A stretch of DNA of 64,000 nt from an uncultured Armatimonadota bacterium. GTDB lineage: Bacteria; Armatimonadota; Armatimonadia; Armatimonadales; Armatimonadaceae. The notes under the pieces were generated by a model. The model made no database searches and had not been told where the DNA came from. It saw only the letters and a list, made by a program, of their open reading frames with translations. The position numbers and the translations under genes are program-made. Position 1 is the stretch's first letter. The number at the start of each line of letters is the position of its first letter. Location: assembly GCA_903910385.1 (NCBI GenBank), contig CAIVZM010000053.1, positions 1-64,000 on the forward strand. Reading direction: 5' to 3'. Positions 53,717 to 62,202 of this stretch are shown piece after piece.

Positions 53717-54583
53717 TCAATCGGCGCGCAAATACTCTGAAAGAGCTTCGGAGTAGGAGCGCAGGTTGTCCATGTTTCGCATTTCCAGAGAGAGATGACG
53801 CAAGACGGAATACGCAGGTCGGCGTGTTGGCGAGGAAAATCGTTCGCGATATTCGGCGGCGGTGATCGGCGCGATTTTGGTAGCAAGTCCTGCCGTCTGT
53901 ACGATTTCCTCGGCAAAGTCCTTCCACGAACATTGTCCGGAGTTGGTAACATGGTATGTCCCCGACAATGGATTTTCTGCCAGTTCTATTAACTTCGCGG
54001 CGAGGTCAGGCGTATAGGTCGGGCTGCCAATTTGATCCGCGACGACGGGTATTTCCGGTCGGGACTCCGCAAGACGGAGAATTGTCTTTGGAAAACAATT
54101 TCCCTGCTTTCCAAATAACCAGGAAGTGCGGACAATCATATGTCTATCTGGCAATATCTGTCGCACCAATCTTTCTCCGGCTTCTTTGGATGAGCCATAT
54201 ACATTCAGAGGGTGAACTTCGTCGAACTCCGTATAGGGTTGATTCTTTGCGCCATTGAAAACAAAGTCCGTCGAAACATAGACCATACCTGCACGAATGT
54301 GGGAAGCGGCGGAAGCGACATTCCATGCGCCGAGGGCATTGGCCCGGTAAGCCCCGTCGTGATCCCGTTCCGCTCCATCTACATCCGTCCATGCCGCACA
54401 GTGCAGAACAAAATCGGGGCGATGATGGGCGATGATCTCCTGTGTCTGGCGCGTATCCGTCACATCCAGCGGTATCAGACCTTCTTTTCGTCCGGTTGCA
54501 ATCACCGTATGACCGTTTTTCGCCGTCGCAAGGCAAACATCCTTACCCAACATCCCGCCGGCGCCCGTCACCAGAATTATCAC
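53717..54583 (-). CDS. rfbD: dTDP-4-dehydrorhamnose reductase
   Basis: A 288-residue short-chain dehydrogenase/reductase reducing dTDP-4-keto-L-rhamnose with NADPH, the last step of dTDP-rhamnose synthesis. NAD(P) motif VTGAGGMLGKDV, YVSTDFVFNGAKNQPY, YGSSKEAGE with catalytic Tyr and Lys, and TSWLFG. The start is GTG, overlapping the stop of the DUF2141 gene by one base (TAGTG). rfbA, B and C are not nearby, so the dTDP-sugar cluster is dispersed. Confidence 0.9.
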   Translation of the reverse strand: MIILVTGAGGMLGKDVCLATAKNGHTVIATGRKEGLIPLDVTDTRQTQEIIAHHRPDFVLHCAAWTDVDGAERDHDGAYRANALGAWNVASAASHIRAGMVYVSTDFVFNGAKNQPYTEFDEVHPLNVYGSSKEAGERLVRQILPDRHMIVRTSWLFGKQGNCFPKTILRLAESRPEIPVVADQIGSPTYTPDLAAKLIELAENPLSGTYHVTNSGQCSWKDFAEEIVQTAGLATKIAPITAAEYRERFSSPTRRPAYSVLRHLSLEMRNMDNLRSYSEALSEYLRAD

Positions 54584-55116
54584 TATCGGGACGCCCCTTT
54601 ACCGGTCAGATATTTCATATGAACGACAATTTTATGTTCAGTCTCATTGGGTTCGATCTTGAACATCGCCTCTGAAAACTTTGGTGAGGAAAAGCGGATT
54701 TTCGGGTCATTAGAAAATCCAAAACCTTCTTTCGGGATGCCAAATGCGCCGGTATCGAGCTTGCTATTGTCGTTCTCATCGTGAAAAAGCGATAGAGCGT
54801 ACTCCCCCGTAGGCAGTTTATCGAAGGTGAATGTGGCGATTCCTTTTTCGATGGGGAAATTATTGCGTGCGACAGACTTTTCGTCATTGTTAGGAAAGCC
54901 TTCCGAGCCACGATACAGTGCTGCAAGCACGCGACCCGAGTCATTGCGCAGTCCTTCCACGACCACGACAAGCTGAGTCGAAACGGGAGATGGCGGAAGA
55001 GGTGTCACAGATGGGGCAACGGTGGAAGGGGGTTCAGAATCCTGAGATTGAGAGGGCATCGACGTAAAAAAAATCACCAAAAGTGCGACAAACGGCAAAG
55101 CGAATCCAAATTTCAT
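54583..55116 (-). CDS. DUF2141-family exported protein
   Basis: A 177-residue exported protein with a Sec signal (1-25), a Pro-rich linker (30-48), and a beta-sandwich domain of DUF2141 type: VVVEGLRNDSGRVLAALYRGSEGFP, GIATFTFDKLPTGEYALSLFHDENDNSKLDTGAFGIPKEGFGFSND. The calcium-like DENDN loop is conserved. Function unknown; extracytoplasmic. It is translated just ahead of, and coupled with, rfbD from the promoter at 55159-55188. Confidence 0.88.
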   Translation of the reverse strand: MKFGFALPFVALLVIFFTSMPSQSQDSEPPSTVAPSVTPLPPSPVSTQLVVVVEGLRNDSGRVLAALYRGSEGFPNNDEKSVARNNFPIEKGIATFTFDKLPTGEYALSLFHDENDNSKLDTGAFGIPKEGFGFSNDPKIRFSSPKFSEAMFKIEPNETEHKIVVHMKYLTGKGASR

Positions 55117-55158
55117 AGAGCTAAAACGTCCAGATTCAGGTCACGAGAAACTTTGACC

Positions 55159-55188
55159 ATTGTACGCCACCTGAGAATGATACGGCAA
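55159..55188 (-). promoter_or_regulatory. Promoter for DUF2141-rfbD operon
   Basis: On the minus strand TTGCCG (55188-55183) and TACAAT (55164-55159) with an 18-base spacer, 42 bases before the ATG of the DUF2141 gene. Confidence 0.65.
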
Positions 55189-55239
55189 CCCGTCGATTTT
55201 TTCCAAACGTATATCGTGCGCACAGAAAGAGGGAATGTG

Positions 55240-55264
55240 GTGTGAGCGGTTAATATATTCACAC
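55240..55264. promoter_or_regulatory. Dyad resembling the E. coli lac operator region
   Basis: GTGTGA (55240-55245) and TCACAC (55259-55264) form a dyad with a 13-base centre, 23 bases before the phytanoyl-CoA dioxygenase-like start. The left arm extends into AGCGG exactly as in lacO1. The spacing rules out a CRP/FNR site. A LacI-type or other repressor site is possible, or chance. Confidence 0.4.
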
Positions 55265-55287
55265 ATACACGCCCGGGAGATAAAGTT

Positions 55288-56100
55288 ATGTCCAACAGCG
55301 AATCATCAGTGGTGTCCTCGGTGACGCCGGAACAGATTTCCTTTTTTCATGAGAACGGTTTTCTTGCATTAGATCCCATAACGACGCCGGATGAAATTGC
55401 CTGGATGCGTGAGAGCTACGACAGGATTTTTTCTCAACGCGCCGGTCGTGAAGAAGGTAACCAGTTCGACCTCGGCGGCACGGATGAAGAGGGCAAAGAA
55501 GCGACATTGCCACAAATCCTGAATCCTGCCAAATATGCGCCGGAACTCAATGACGGTCTGTATCTGAAAAACGCTCAGGCAATCGCCCGGCAACTTCTCA
55601 ATCCAAACGCTGGCGGCGGAGTCGCCCATGCCATTTTCAAACCGGCGGGTATCGGGGCTCCGACCCCATGGCATCAGGATGAGGCGTACTGGGATCCACA
55701 ATGGCAATATTACAATGTTTCGTTCTGGATGCCGCTTCAGGAAGCTACCATTGAGAACGGCTGCTTATGGTTTGTCCCAAAAAGCCATTACTGGGAAATT
55801 TTGCCGCATCGCAGTATTGGAAATGATCCGCGTATCCACGGCCTGGAACTTGCGGTCGATAATGCGGAACAGGTCACAAAATCTGCTGTACCCTGCCCAT
55901 TAAAACCAGGCGGCGTAACGATTCATCTAAACCGCACCTTGCACTATTCCGGTCCGAACAAGACAGATATCGCTCGTCGCGCTTTGATTCTGGGGTATGG
56001 AGTCGCAAATTCACCTTATCCCGCTCCAAGAAATTTTTCTTGGAATGACATCAAAATGACGCCAAGACAGGAAAGAGCGCAATCCTCACAATCGAAGTAA
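55288..56100 (+). CDS. Phytanoyl-CoA dioxygenase-like oxygenase
   Basis: A 270-residue member of the PhyH family of Fe(II)/2-oxoglutarate oxygenases. The metal triad is His129 and Asp131 in WHQDEAYWDP and His219 in TLHYSGPN; Arg231 after it would bind 2-oxoglutarate. GGGAG lies about eight bases before the ATG. Such enzymes hydroxylate diverse small molecules; the substrate cannot be read. The gene stands alone between divergent and convergent neighbours, with a dyad operator-like sequence just before it. Confidence 0.88.
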   Translation: MSNSESSVVSSVTPEQISFFHENGFLALDPITTPDEIAWMRESYDRIFSQRAGREEGNQFDLGGTDEEGKEATLPQILNPAKYAPELNDGLYLKNAQAIARQLLNPNAGGGVAHAIFKPAGIGAPTPWHQDEAYWDPQWQYYNVSFWMPLQEATIENGCLWFVPKSHYWEILPHRSIGNDPRIHGLELAVDNAEQVTKSAVPCPLKPGGVTIHLNRTLHYSGPNKTDIARRALILGYGVANSPYPAPRNFSWNDIKMTPRQERAQSSQSK

Positions 56101-56133
56101 TGAACCCGGATAACTTGGAGCGTCAAAAACGCT

Positions 56134-56173
56134 TTCCCCCTGCCCCGCCATAGATGACGGGAGGCAGGGGGAA
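56134..56173. terminator. Hairpin between convergent PhyH-like and YceI genes
   Basis: TTCCCCCTGCC (56134-56144) pairs with GGCAGGGGGAA (56163-56173), with an inner CCG/CGG extension. On the minus strand a TTTTT follows, so it mainly serves the YceI gene. Confidence 0.7.
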
Positions 56174-56181
56174 CCGATTGC

Positions 56182-56841
56182 CTATGCCTTGACCGCTTCA
56201 AGGTCAATCGTAATTTCAACACTATCACCAACCGCTTGCGTGCCTTCGATGAGACCATTCCAGATCAGGCCGTAGTCTTTACGATTAATCGTCGTGATAG
56301 AAGATAATCCCGTATGCCACTCGCCTTTGGGTCCTTTTTGAGGCGTCGAGGGCGTGAAGGTTAGTGAGACAGGCTTTGAAACTCCCTTGATCGTGAGCAT
56401 TCCCAGAGCGGTATAGGAACCATTCTTACCTTTTTTGACCTGTGAGCTTTTGAACGTCATTTCCGGAAAGCTTTCCGAATCGAAAAAGTCTTTGCTTTTC
56501 AGATGGTTGTCACGGGTGTCGTTTCCTGTATTTACGCTTGCTGTCTTGATTTTGACTTCCACAGAGGAGTTTTCCGGCTTAGCGCCATCCACTTTAATGG
56601 CTCCGTCGAAGTCCGTGAATCGTCCCCGAGTCTTGCTGACACCAAGGTGTGTCACGGCAAAACCAATCTCAGTGTGGGCTTTATCGATATTCCACGTCCC
56701 GGTGAGGTCTGCGGGTTTAACCTTCGCGGCAACTTGTTGCGGCGCTTTTGGATTACCGGCGAGAGTAGGAGTGGAAACGGCGAACGCCAGAGCAAATCCC
56801 AGAGTCGCGGACAACGCGACTAACCAACTGTTACGATTCAT
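56182..56841 (-). CDS. YceI-family lipid-binding protein
   Basis: A 219-residue exported protein with signal peptide 1-28 (TPTLA cleavage). The YceI lipocalin-like barrel follows from about residue 45: TWNIDKAHTEIGFAVTHLGVSKTRGRFTDFDGAI, then FPEMTFKSSQV and NRKDYGLIWN with EITIDLEAV at the end. YceI proteins carry polyisoprenoids or related lipids in the periplasm. All expected blocks are present. Isolated, with its own terminator. Confidence 0.92.
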   Translation of the reverse strand: MNRNSWLVALSATLGFALAFAVSTPTLAGNPKAPQQVAAKVKPADLTGTWNIDKAHTEIGFAVTHLGVSKTRGRFTDFDGAIKVDGAKPENSSVEVKIKTASVNTGNDTRDNHLKSKDFFDSESFPEMTFKSSQVKKGKNGSYTALGMLTIKGVSKPVSLTFTPSTPQKGPKGEWHTGLSSITTINRKDYGLIWNGLIEGTQAVGDSVEITIDLEAVKA

Positions 56842-57055
56842 TTGAAGCTTTTAACCCCTTCTAACGATGAAATCCGGGGGCGATACTCGTTCGCTCTCCC
56901 GGTTACGGATAAGAAACACTTCTTTCAATAGCGCCGTTCCACAATGTCGTAAATTTCGATAGGCAAACTTGTGTTGCAATTTACTGATTTCAATGGTTGG
57001 CTTGTAGAGAGGTTTTGTCTTGATCCTGAAAGGGGAAAGAAGGACGTTAATTTCT

Positions 57056-58231
57056 ATGGCGAATCATCTACATCAGTCGTTTCTTGACTTTACGTTTGTC
57101 ACTCCTCCTCGACTCATTTTTGGTTGGTCGGCAGCCACCGATGGTCGTCTGGCAATTGAAGCAAAGCGATTCGGAAAACGCCCCCTGCTCTTCTCAGGCA
57201 AGACTCTACGCGATAATGGGACTCTTGCCTTGATTCTGGCAAGCTTTCAGAGCTCAGGCATTCCCGCAACGACCTATGAAGGCATACCGCCTGAGCCTAC
57301 CGTCCGTGATCTTCAGGATGCTATGGAAGGAGTGCGTAAGTCCGGGGCGGATATGGTGATTGCCATTGGCGGTGGTAGCGTTCTCGATATTGCTAAGGCG
57401 GCAGCGGCGCTTGCACAGACCGAAAGTCTAACGGCAGCGGATTACTTCGCTGCCCGAGCATCGGTGCCGGATTCTGGTGGATTACCGATCATCGCAGTCC
57501 CTACTACCTCAGGAACAGGTAGTGAAGCCACATGGGTTTCCGTTCTAGTCGATGACTCGGGCGAGGGACAACCCCGAAAGGCAAGCATTCGAGGCGGCGC
57601 GATGATGCCGGTCATGGCTTTGCTGGATGCGCAGCTGACCGTTACCTGCCCTCCTACCGTTACCGCATATTCAGGAATGGACGCTTTTGTACAGGCAGTG
57701 GAGGCGTTCACGTCGAAAGGCGCGAATCCTTTCACGGATGCATTGGCGTTTGAAGCGGCGCTGCTAACCGCTAACAACCTGCGTACCGCGTTCGCTGAAC
57801 CCTCGAACCAGTCAGTGCGAGAAGCGATGATTCTGGGGAGTTATATGGCGGGGGTGGCATTGAATACCAGTCGTCTGGGGTTGGTTCACGGGCTCGCTCA
57901 CCCAATCGGGGCGATAACCGGAGCCGCGCATGGTCTCCTGTGTGGGCTGCTCATGCCTGCTGTCATGCGATTCAATCAGGACGCCGCCCGAAAGAAATAC
58001 GAACGTCTCGCTACTACACTCGGCATCCCTGACGGATCAGAAGGCTTGATTGCATTCACGGAACGACTGCTGCGAGATATCAAGATTCCGACACACCTTT
58101 CCGAAATCGGTTTAAAAGAAGAGGATATCGCTTATATCGCACGGGAATCGCTCCCTTCAGGCAGTACGAAAGCTAATCCTCGCCCAGTAAGTGAATCAGA
58201 CGCCTACTCCGTCACCATGGATTGCTTTTAA
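57056..58231 (+). CDS. Iron-containing alcohol dehydrogenase
   Basis: A 391-residue group III alcohol dehydrogenase. The ATG at 57056 follows AGAAGGAC; a TTG at 57020 is possible. The NAD(P)-binding GGGSVLDIAKAAAALA motif, the signature PTTSGTGSEATWVSV and the metal-binding HGLAHPIGAITGAAHGLLCGL are present. It oxidises an alcohol or reduces an aldehyde; substrate unknown. It stands alone. Confidence 0.93.
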   Translation: MANHLHQSFLDFTFVTPPRLIFGWSAATDGRLAIEAKRFGKRPLLFSGKTLRDNGTLALILASFQSSGIPATTYEGIPPEPTVRDLQDAMEGVRKSGADMVIAIGGGSVLDIAKAAAALAQTESLTAADYFAARASVPDSGGLPIIAVPTTSGTGSEATWVSVLVDDSGEGQPRKASIRGGAMMPVMALLDAQLTVTCPPTVTAYSGMDAFVQAVEAFTSKGANPFTDALAFEAALLTANNLRTAFAEPSNQSVREAMILGSYMAGVALNTSRLGLVHGLAHPIGAITGAAHGLLCGLLMPAVMRFNQDAARKKYERLATTLGIPDGSEGLIAFTERLLRDIKIPTHLSEIGLKEEDIAYIARESLPSGSTKANPRPVSESDAYSVTMDCF

Positions 58232-58566
58232 GGCGCAACGATGATCAGCAGCAGTGAAGGATAACTATCTCTGATCGTCCGAAAAACTTATTTCATCGCA
58301 ACCTGGCGAAACGCATTTGCTCGGAAAAATATTGCGGAATTCAAGCGGATTTTGGAAACGGGACACGTCTCCCTTAGTGTGAGCTGCCGTAATTCACGGA
58401 CGAAAGAAACGAAACAAGTGGATGAATAGCCCAATGTAACTTCGCTTGCGCTTTTCGTGTCTAAGAAGTTAAAGTACGCATAGATAATGCCGAATCACCG
58501 CTCGACAGGTGAGCCTTGAGGCGTCATCTGCAGTCAACAGTCAATTGGGAGTAAAAGGGAACAACA
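58232..58566. other. Gene-free stretch
   Basis: A 335-base gap before the vWA lipoprotein operon. It is expected to hold that operon's promoter; GATAAT near 58480 is a possible -10. I see no gene, RNA or repeat in it. Confidence 0.5.
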
Positions 58567-60240
58567 ATGCTACGCAATAGTAAGACGGCGGGAATCCTGG
58601 GGATTTTTGGGCTGCTTATTTTCTTAACAGGTTGCCGTGATAGCTCCCCGGTCGCCGATTCGGAGATTACTGGAGCTACCCCGGCAAACCCTACCGTTCA
58701 AATTGCTACGAAAGGGACGCTGAGAATCGTTTCCGGTTCAGAAAGCAAGACATTAGCGCCCATTGTAGAGCGCTGGGGGCGCGAAAATAACGTCGCGGTA
58801 GAGATGGAATACAAGGGGTCGGTAGACATTATGCTTGCCCTACAAAACCCTGAGCCTTTTCCTTACGATGCTGTGTGGCCTGCTAACTCACTATGGATAG
58901 CGCTCGGCGATAACCAGAAACGCATTAAAGACGAGCAAAGTATTCTCTGGTCACCTGTCGCCCTCGGCGTAAAAAAATCTATTGCGCAAAAACTGGGTTG
59001 GGTTGGGAAACCCGTCAAAGTCGAGGATATTCTGAAGGCGGCGGAGAACGGCAGCTTCAAGTTCATGATGACTTCCGCGACGCAATCAAATTCGGGCGCG
59101 TCCGCCTATCTGGGATTCCTCTACGCTTTCGCCGGATCACCGCAGGCATTATCCGCCGCCGATCTACAGAAGCCAGAGGTTGAGTCGAAAATCAAGCGGA
59201 TTCTGGGTTCGGTCGACCGTTCGGCAGGCAGTTCCGGTTGGCTGAAAGATTTGTTCATTCAAAAGTATGCCATTTATGATGCAATGTTCAACTACGAAGC
59301 GGTCTTGATCGAAACGAATCAGGAGCTTCTCAAAGAAGGCAGAGAACCTCTCTATCTGATTTATCCTTCCGATGGTCTTGCGCTTGCCGATTCTCCGCTT
59401 GCGTTTGTCGACAACGGAAGCAGTGAAAGAGCGACAAAGCGTGAACTTGTGCAAAGCCTACAAAAGTACCTGCTCTCAGATGCGGTGCAGAAGGAAATTC
59501 TGGCGCAGGGGCGACGAATCGGGCCCGTCGGCGACAAAATCACCGGGATGGATATGACGGTATTCAATCCCGATTGGGGCATCAAAAACGACGCCTTCCT
59601 GAATCAGATACGCTATCCTAAAGCGGATGTCATTCGTCAGGCGTTAAACCTGTATCAGAGCGCATTTCGTAAGCCGTCGCTCACCATCTATTGCCTCGAT
59701 TACTCTGGAAGTATGAAAGGCGAACGGATCGAATCCTTGAAAGCGGCGATGAAACGTATTCTTGATCAGACTGAAGCGAAGAAATCTTTTTTACAGGCAT
59801 CCGCCAGAGATGTGACCATCGTCATTCCCTTCTCCAACCGAATTCTCGATGAGTGGACGGTGGAGGGAAACGACCCGACAGCGCTCGAAGAAATCTATCA
59901 AAAGATCGACAATCTCCAGCCCGATGGCGGCACCGACATCTATTCACCGACTCTACGCGCCCTGGAAATCTTGAATCAGAAATCCGCTAAGTCCGGAGAG
60001 TTCTTTCCTGCCGTCATTTTGCTGACGGATGGTGAATCGAACACGGGCAGGACTATCGACGATCTGCGGTCTGCTTATCAATCGGGTGACTTCGGCGAGA
60101 ACGCGCCCGTATTCGGCATCCAGTTCGGCGAAGCCTCTCAAAGTCAATTAAAGGCGGTTTCCGAGCTAACTTCGGGCAGAACGTTTGACGGTCGCAAAGA
60201 CCTGACCACCGCGTTTCGTGACGCTAAAGGTTACAATTAG
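58567..60240 (+). CDS. Substrate-binding and vWA domain lipoprotein
   Basis: A 557-residue lipoprotein with lipobox L-T-G-C and Cys23. Residues 45-360 form a periplasmic substrate-binding fold of the extracellular solute-binding (SBP_bac_11-like) type, with the SNSGASAY loop typical of such proteins. Residues 370-555 are a von Willebrand A domain with a full MIDAS: DYSGSMKG (from Asp378), GGTD and LLTDGESN. The fused family is known in databases, but its function is not. It is the first gene of a three-gene operon with an XpaC-like membrane protein and a second substrate-binding-like protein. Confidence 0.85.
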   Translation: MLRNSKTAGILGIFGLLIFLTGCRDSSPVADSEITGATPANPTVQIATKGTLRIVSGSESKTLAPIVERWGRENNVAVEMEYKGSVDIMLALQNPEPFPYDAVWPANSLWIALGDNQKRIKDEQSILWSPVALGVKKSIAQKLGWVGKPVKVEDILKAAENGSFKFMMTSATQSNSGASAYLGFLYAFAGSPQALSAADLQKPEVESKIKRILGSVDRSAGSSGWLKDLFIQKYAIYDAMFNYEAVLIETNQELLKEGREPLYLIYPSDGLALADSPLAFVDNGSSERATKRELVQSLQKYLLSDAVQKEILAQGRRIGPVGDKITGMDMTVFNPDWGIKNDAFLNQIRYPKADVIRQALNLYQSAFRKPSLTIYCLDYSGSMKGERIESLKAAMKRILDQTEAKKSFLQASARDVTIVIPFSNRILDEWTVEGNDPTALEEIYQKIDNLQPDGGTDIYSPTLRALEILNQKSAKSGEFFPAVILLTDGESNTGRTIDDLRSAYQSGDFGENAPVFGIQFGEASQSQLKAVSELTSGRTFDGRKDLTTAFRDAKGYN

Positions 60241-60244
60241 CCTG

Positions 60245-60862
60245 ATGATGAGGAATAGCGGTTCTACCGGGGTTAGTCCTGGCGCGAGCGATATTGTACC
60301 GGGCGTAGTGGCCGCCGTTTGCTTTCTCGTTATCACTTTTGGTCTTCACTTCCCGCTTTTGGTAGGAGGACTCCTGTCAGCAGGAGTCTATTTTGGATTG
60401 CGATTGCTGATGCCTTCCTCCGCTATCGAAGCTTTCTCAAAGAGCGATGATCTGGAAAGCGTTGTCGCCAGAACCGTCAAGGAATCCGAAAGCCTTACGC
60501 CATTGCTACGTGAAAAGGCGGTGGAAGTCTGCAATGTCGCCAGTAACCTGCTTCATATTGCAAAGACAAGCGAGACAAGGGCGACAGATATCCATTTTGC
60601 CGTCGCAGAGTATATGAATGTGGTGCGTCAGGGTATTGGACTTTATCAGGATCGATCGGCGGCGACCACCTCCGGTCCGCAGTCTCGCGCTGCACTGGAA
60701 CAAATGCTCGATAGCGTTTATCAACGCCTGGACGCACTGCACGACAGTATTGTGCATGAGGATGATTCGAAGACGGCAAGAGAAATGGACACTTTGAACC
60801 GAACCGTGAAAGATATGGATGACGTTTTAATTCGGGTACAGAGGAATGGAGAGAGCGAATGA
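60245..60862 (+). CDS. XpaC-like membrane protein
   Basis: A 205-residue protein with two N-terminal transmembrane helices (about 19-34 and 36-55) and a long helical cytoplasmic part. The layout and the helical end resemble the XpaC (5-bromo-4-chloroindolyl phosphate hydrolysis) family, which usually neighbours TelA-type toxic-anion-resistance genes. I make this link from layout, not a clear motif. Start is ATG 60245 with a weak upstream AAAGG. It lies four bases after the vWA lipoprotein's stop and overlaps the next gene by four bases (ATGA). No TelA homologue is in the window. Confidence 0.6.
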   Translation: MMRNSGSTGVSPGASDIVPGVVAAVCFLVITFGLHFPLLVGGLLSAGVYFGLRLLMPSSAIEAFSKSDDLESVVARTVKESESLTPLLREKAVEVCNVASNLLHIAKTSETRATDIHFAVAEYMNVVRQGIGLYQDRSAATTSGPQSRAALEQMLDSVYQRLDALHDSIVHEDDSKTAREMDTLNRTVKDMDDVLIRVQRNGESE

Positions 60863-61995
60863 AGCGATTTGGCGGATTATTGATCCTTTTAGCGGTTATT
60901 GCAATCGCTACTATCTTTTATCTGCGCCAGCGAAACGTCAGTAACGTTCCCGGACAGGGCGCAGAATCCCCGGCGATGGTCACCGCCGCCACTGGCTCCG
61001 GCGCGAACGATAGTATCATCCATCTCAAGGGGCTGATCGGCGGAGAAAAGACGGGACTTCTCAAAGACCCTGAAGTGATCAAAATACTTCGGGAAAAGTA
61101 CCATCTCGAAGTGGATTCAGATAAACGTGGTTCTCTTGCTATGGTGCAGGAAGATCAACCTGCTGACCGGGATTTCCTCTGGCCTTCGTCGCAGGTCGCT
61201 CTGGACATCTATCGGGAATCGAAGAAGCCGATGGTACGTTCGGAAATCCTGTTGAACTCCCCTATCGTCCTGTACTCCTGGGAATCGGTCACTGAAGCGC
61301 TTCTTCGCAAAGGAATCGTCCAGAAGAAAAACAATACCTATTACGTGGTGGATTTTGCCCGACTCGTTCAGTCTATCAATAAGGGCGTTACCTGGAAGGA
61401 TATGGGGCTTCCTCAGCTTTATGGACGTGTGATTGTCTATTCCACTGATCCTACCCAGAGCAACTCCGGAAATATGTTTGCCGGACTGATCGCTAATACC
61501 TTGAATAATGGCAATGTCGCCACGGAAGACTCACTCCAGCAATCTTTGCCTTCGCTCAAGAAATTTTTCGATGATCAGGGATACATGGATTCCAGTTCCG
61601 AAACGATTTTCCGTCAATTTCTGGCGAAGGGTATCGGTGACAAACCGTTGATTGTCGGCTATGAATCCCAGATCATCGAATATGGCATCGATTCGGCATC
61701 CGACCCCAAAATGGAATCGCGAAAGAAGGAAGTTCGCCTTCTTTACCCGCAACCGACTGTTTGGAGCAGTCATCCCCTGATTGCGTTGACCGACAATGGC
61801 GCAAAACTCATTGACGCCCTTCAGGACCCACAAATCCAGCAACTCGCTTGGACGAAACACGGCTTTCGATCCGCAGTCGGCGCGGACAACAATGTAAAAT
61901 CCCTCAGCGTGACGGGAATACCGTCCGTCATTGAAAATGTCATACCGATGCCCCGCTCGAAAGTGATGGAAAAGATACTGGAAGGTTTGAAATAA
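60859..61995 (+). CDS. Membrane-anchored substrate-binding-like protein
   Basis: A 378-residue protein with an N-terminal transmembrane anchor (about 5-22) and one substrate-binding fold related to the N-terminal domain of the lipoprotein two genes upstream: both share a TQSNSG loop, a DxxWP-type segment and a comparable C-terminal ending (LxDALQDPQIQQL). It lacks the vWA domain. Its ATG overlaps the XpaC-like stop by four bases, so the three products are made together and may form a cell-surface assembly. Ligand unknown. Confidence 0.78.
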   Translation: MKRFGGLLILLAVIAIATIFYLRQRNVSNVPGQGAESPAMVTAATGSGANDSIIHLKGLIGGEKTGLLKDPEVIKILREKYHLEVDSDKRGSLAMVQEDQPADRDFLWPSSQVALDIYRESKKPMVRSEILLNSPIVLYSWESVTEALLRKGIVQKKNNTYYVVDFARLVQSINKGVTWKDMGLPQLYGRVIVYSTDPTQSNSGNMFAGLIANTLNNGNVATEDSLQQSLPSLKKFFDDQGYMDSSSETIFRQFLAKGIGDKPLIVGYESQIIEYGIDSASDPKMESRKKEVRLLYPQPTVWSSHPLIALTDNGAKLIDALQDPQIQQLAWTKHGFRSAVGADNNVKSLSVTGIPSVIENVIPMPRSKVMEKILEGLK

Positions 61996-62202
61996 TTTCC
62001 TGTATTGTGAACTGAAGGTGAACATAAGCATCTGATGTTCACCGTCAGATCGTCACGATTGAACTGAAACCCTTACCGCTTGATTTCGTTATACAATTTC
62101 GTGTGAGGGGAATCCGACAGTAACTATCCTGCGGGTTCTCTCGCAGGACGTTGATAATCCGTGCGCTATTTTGAAAAACAAACAAGGACAAACTGTACAG
62201 AT

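Noticed and set aside
55240-55264. CRP or FNR site
   Set aside because: TGTGA and TCACA arms are separated by 13 or more bases; CRP needs six and FNR has a different half-site.
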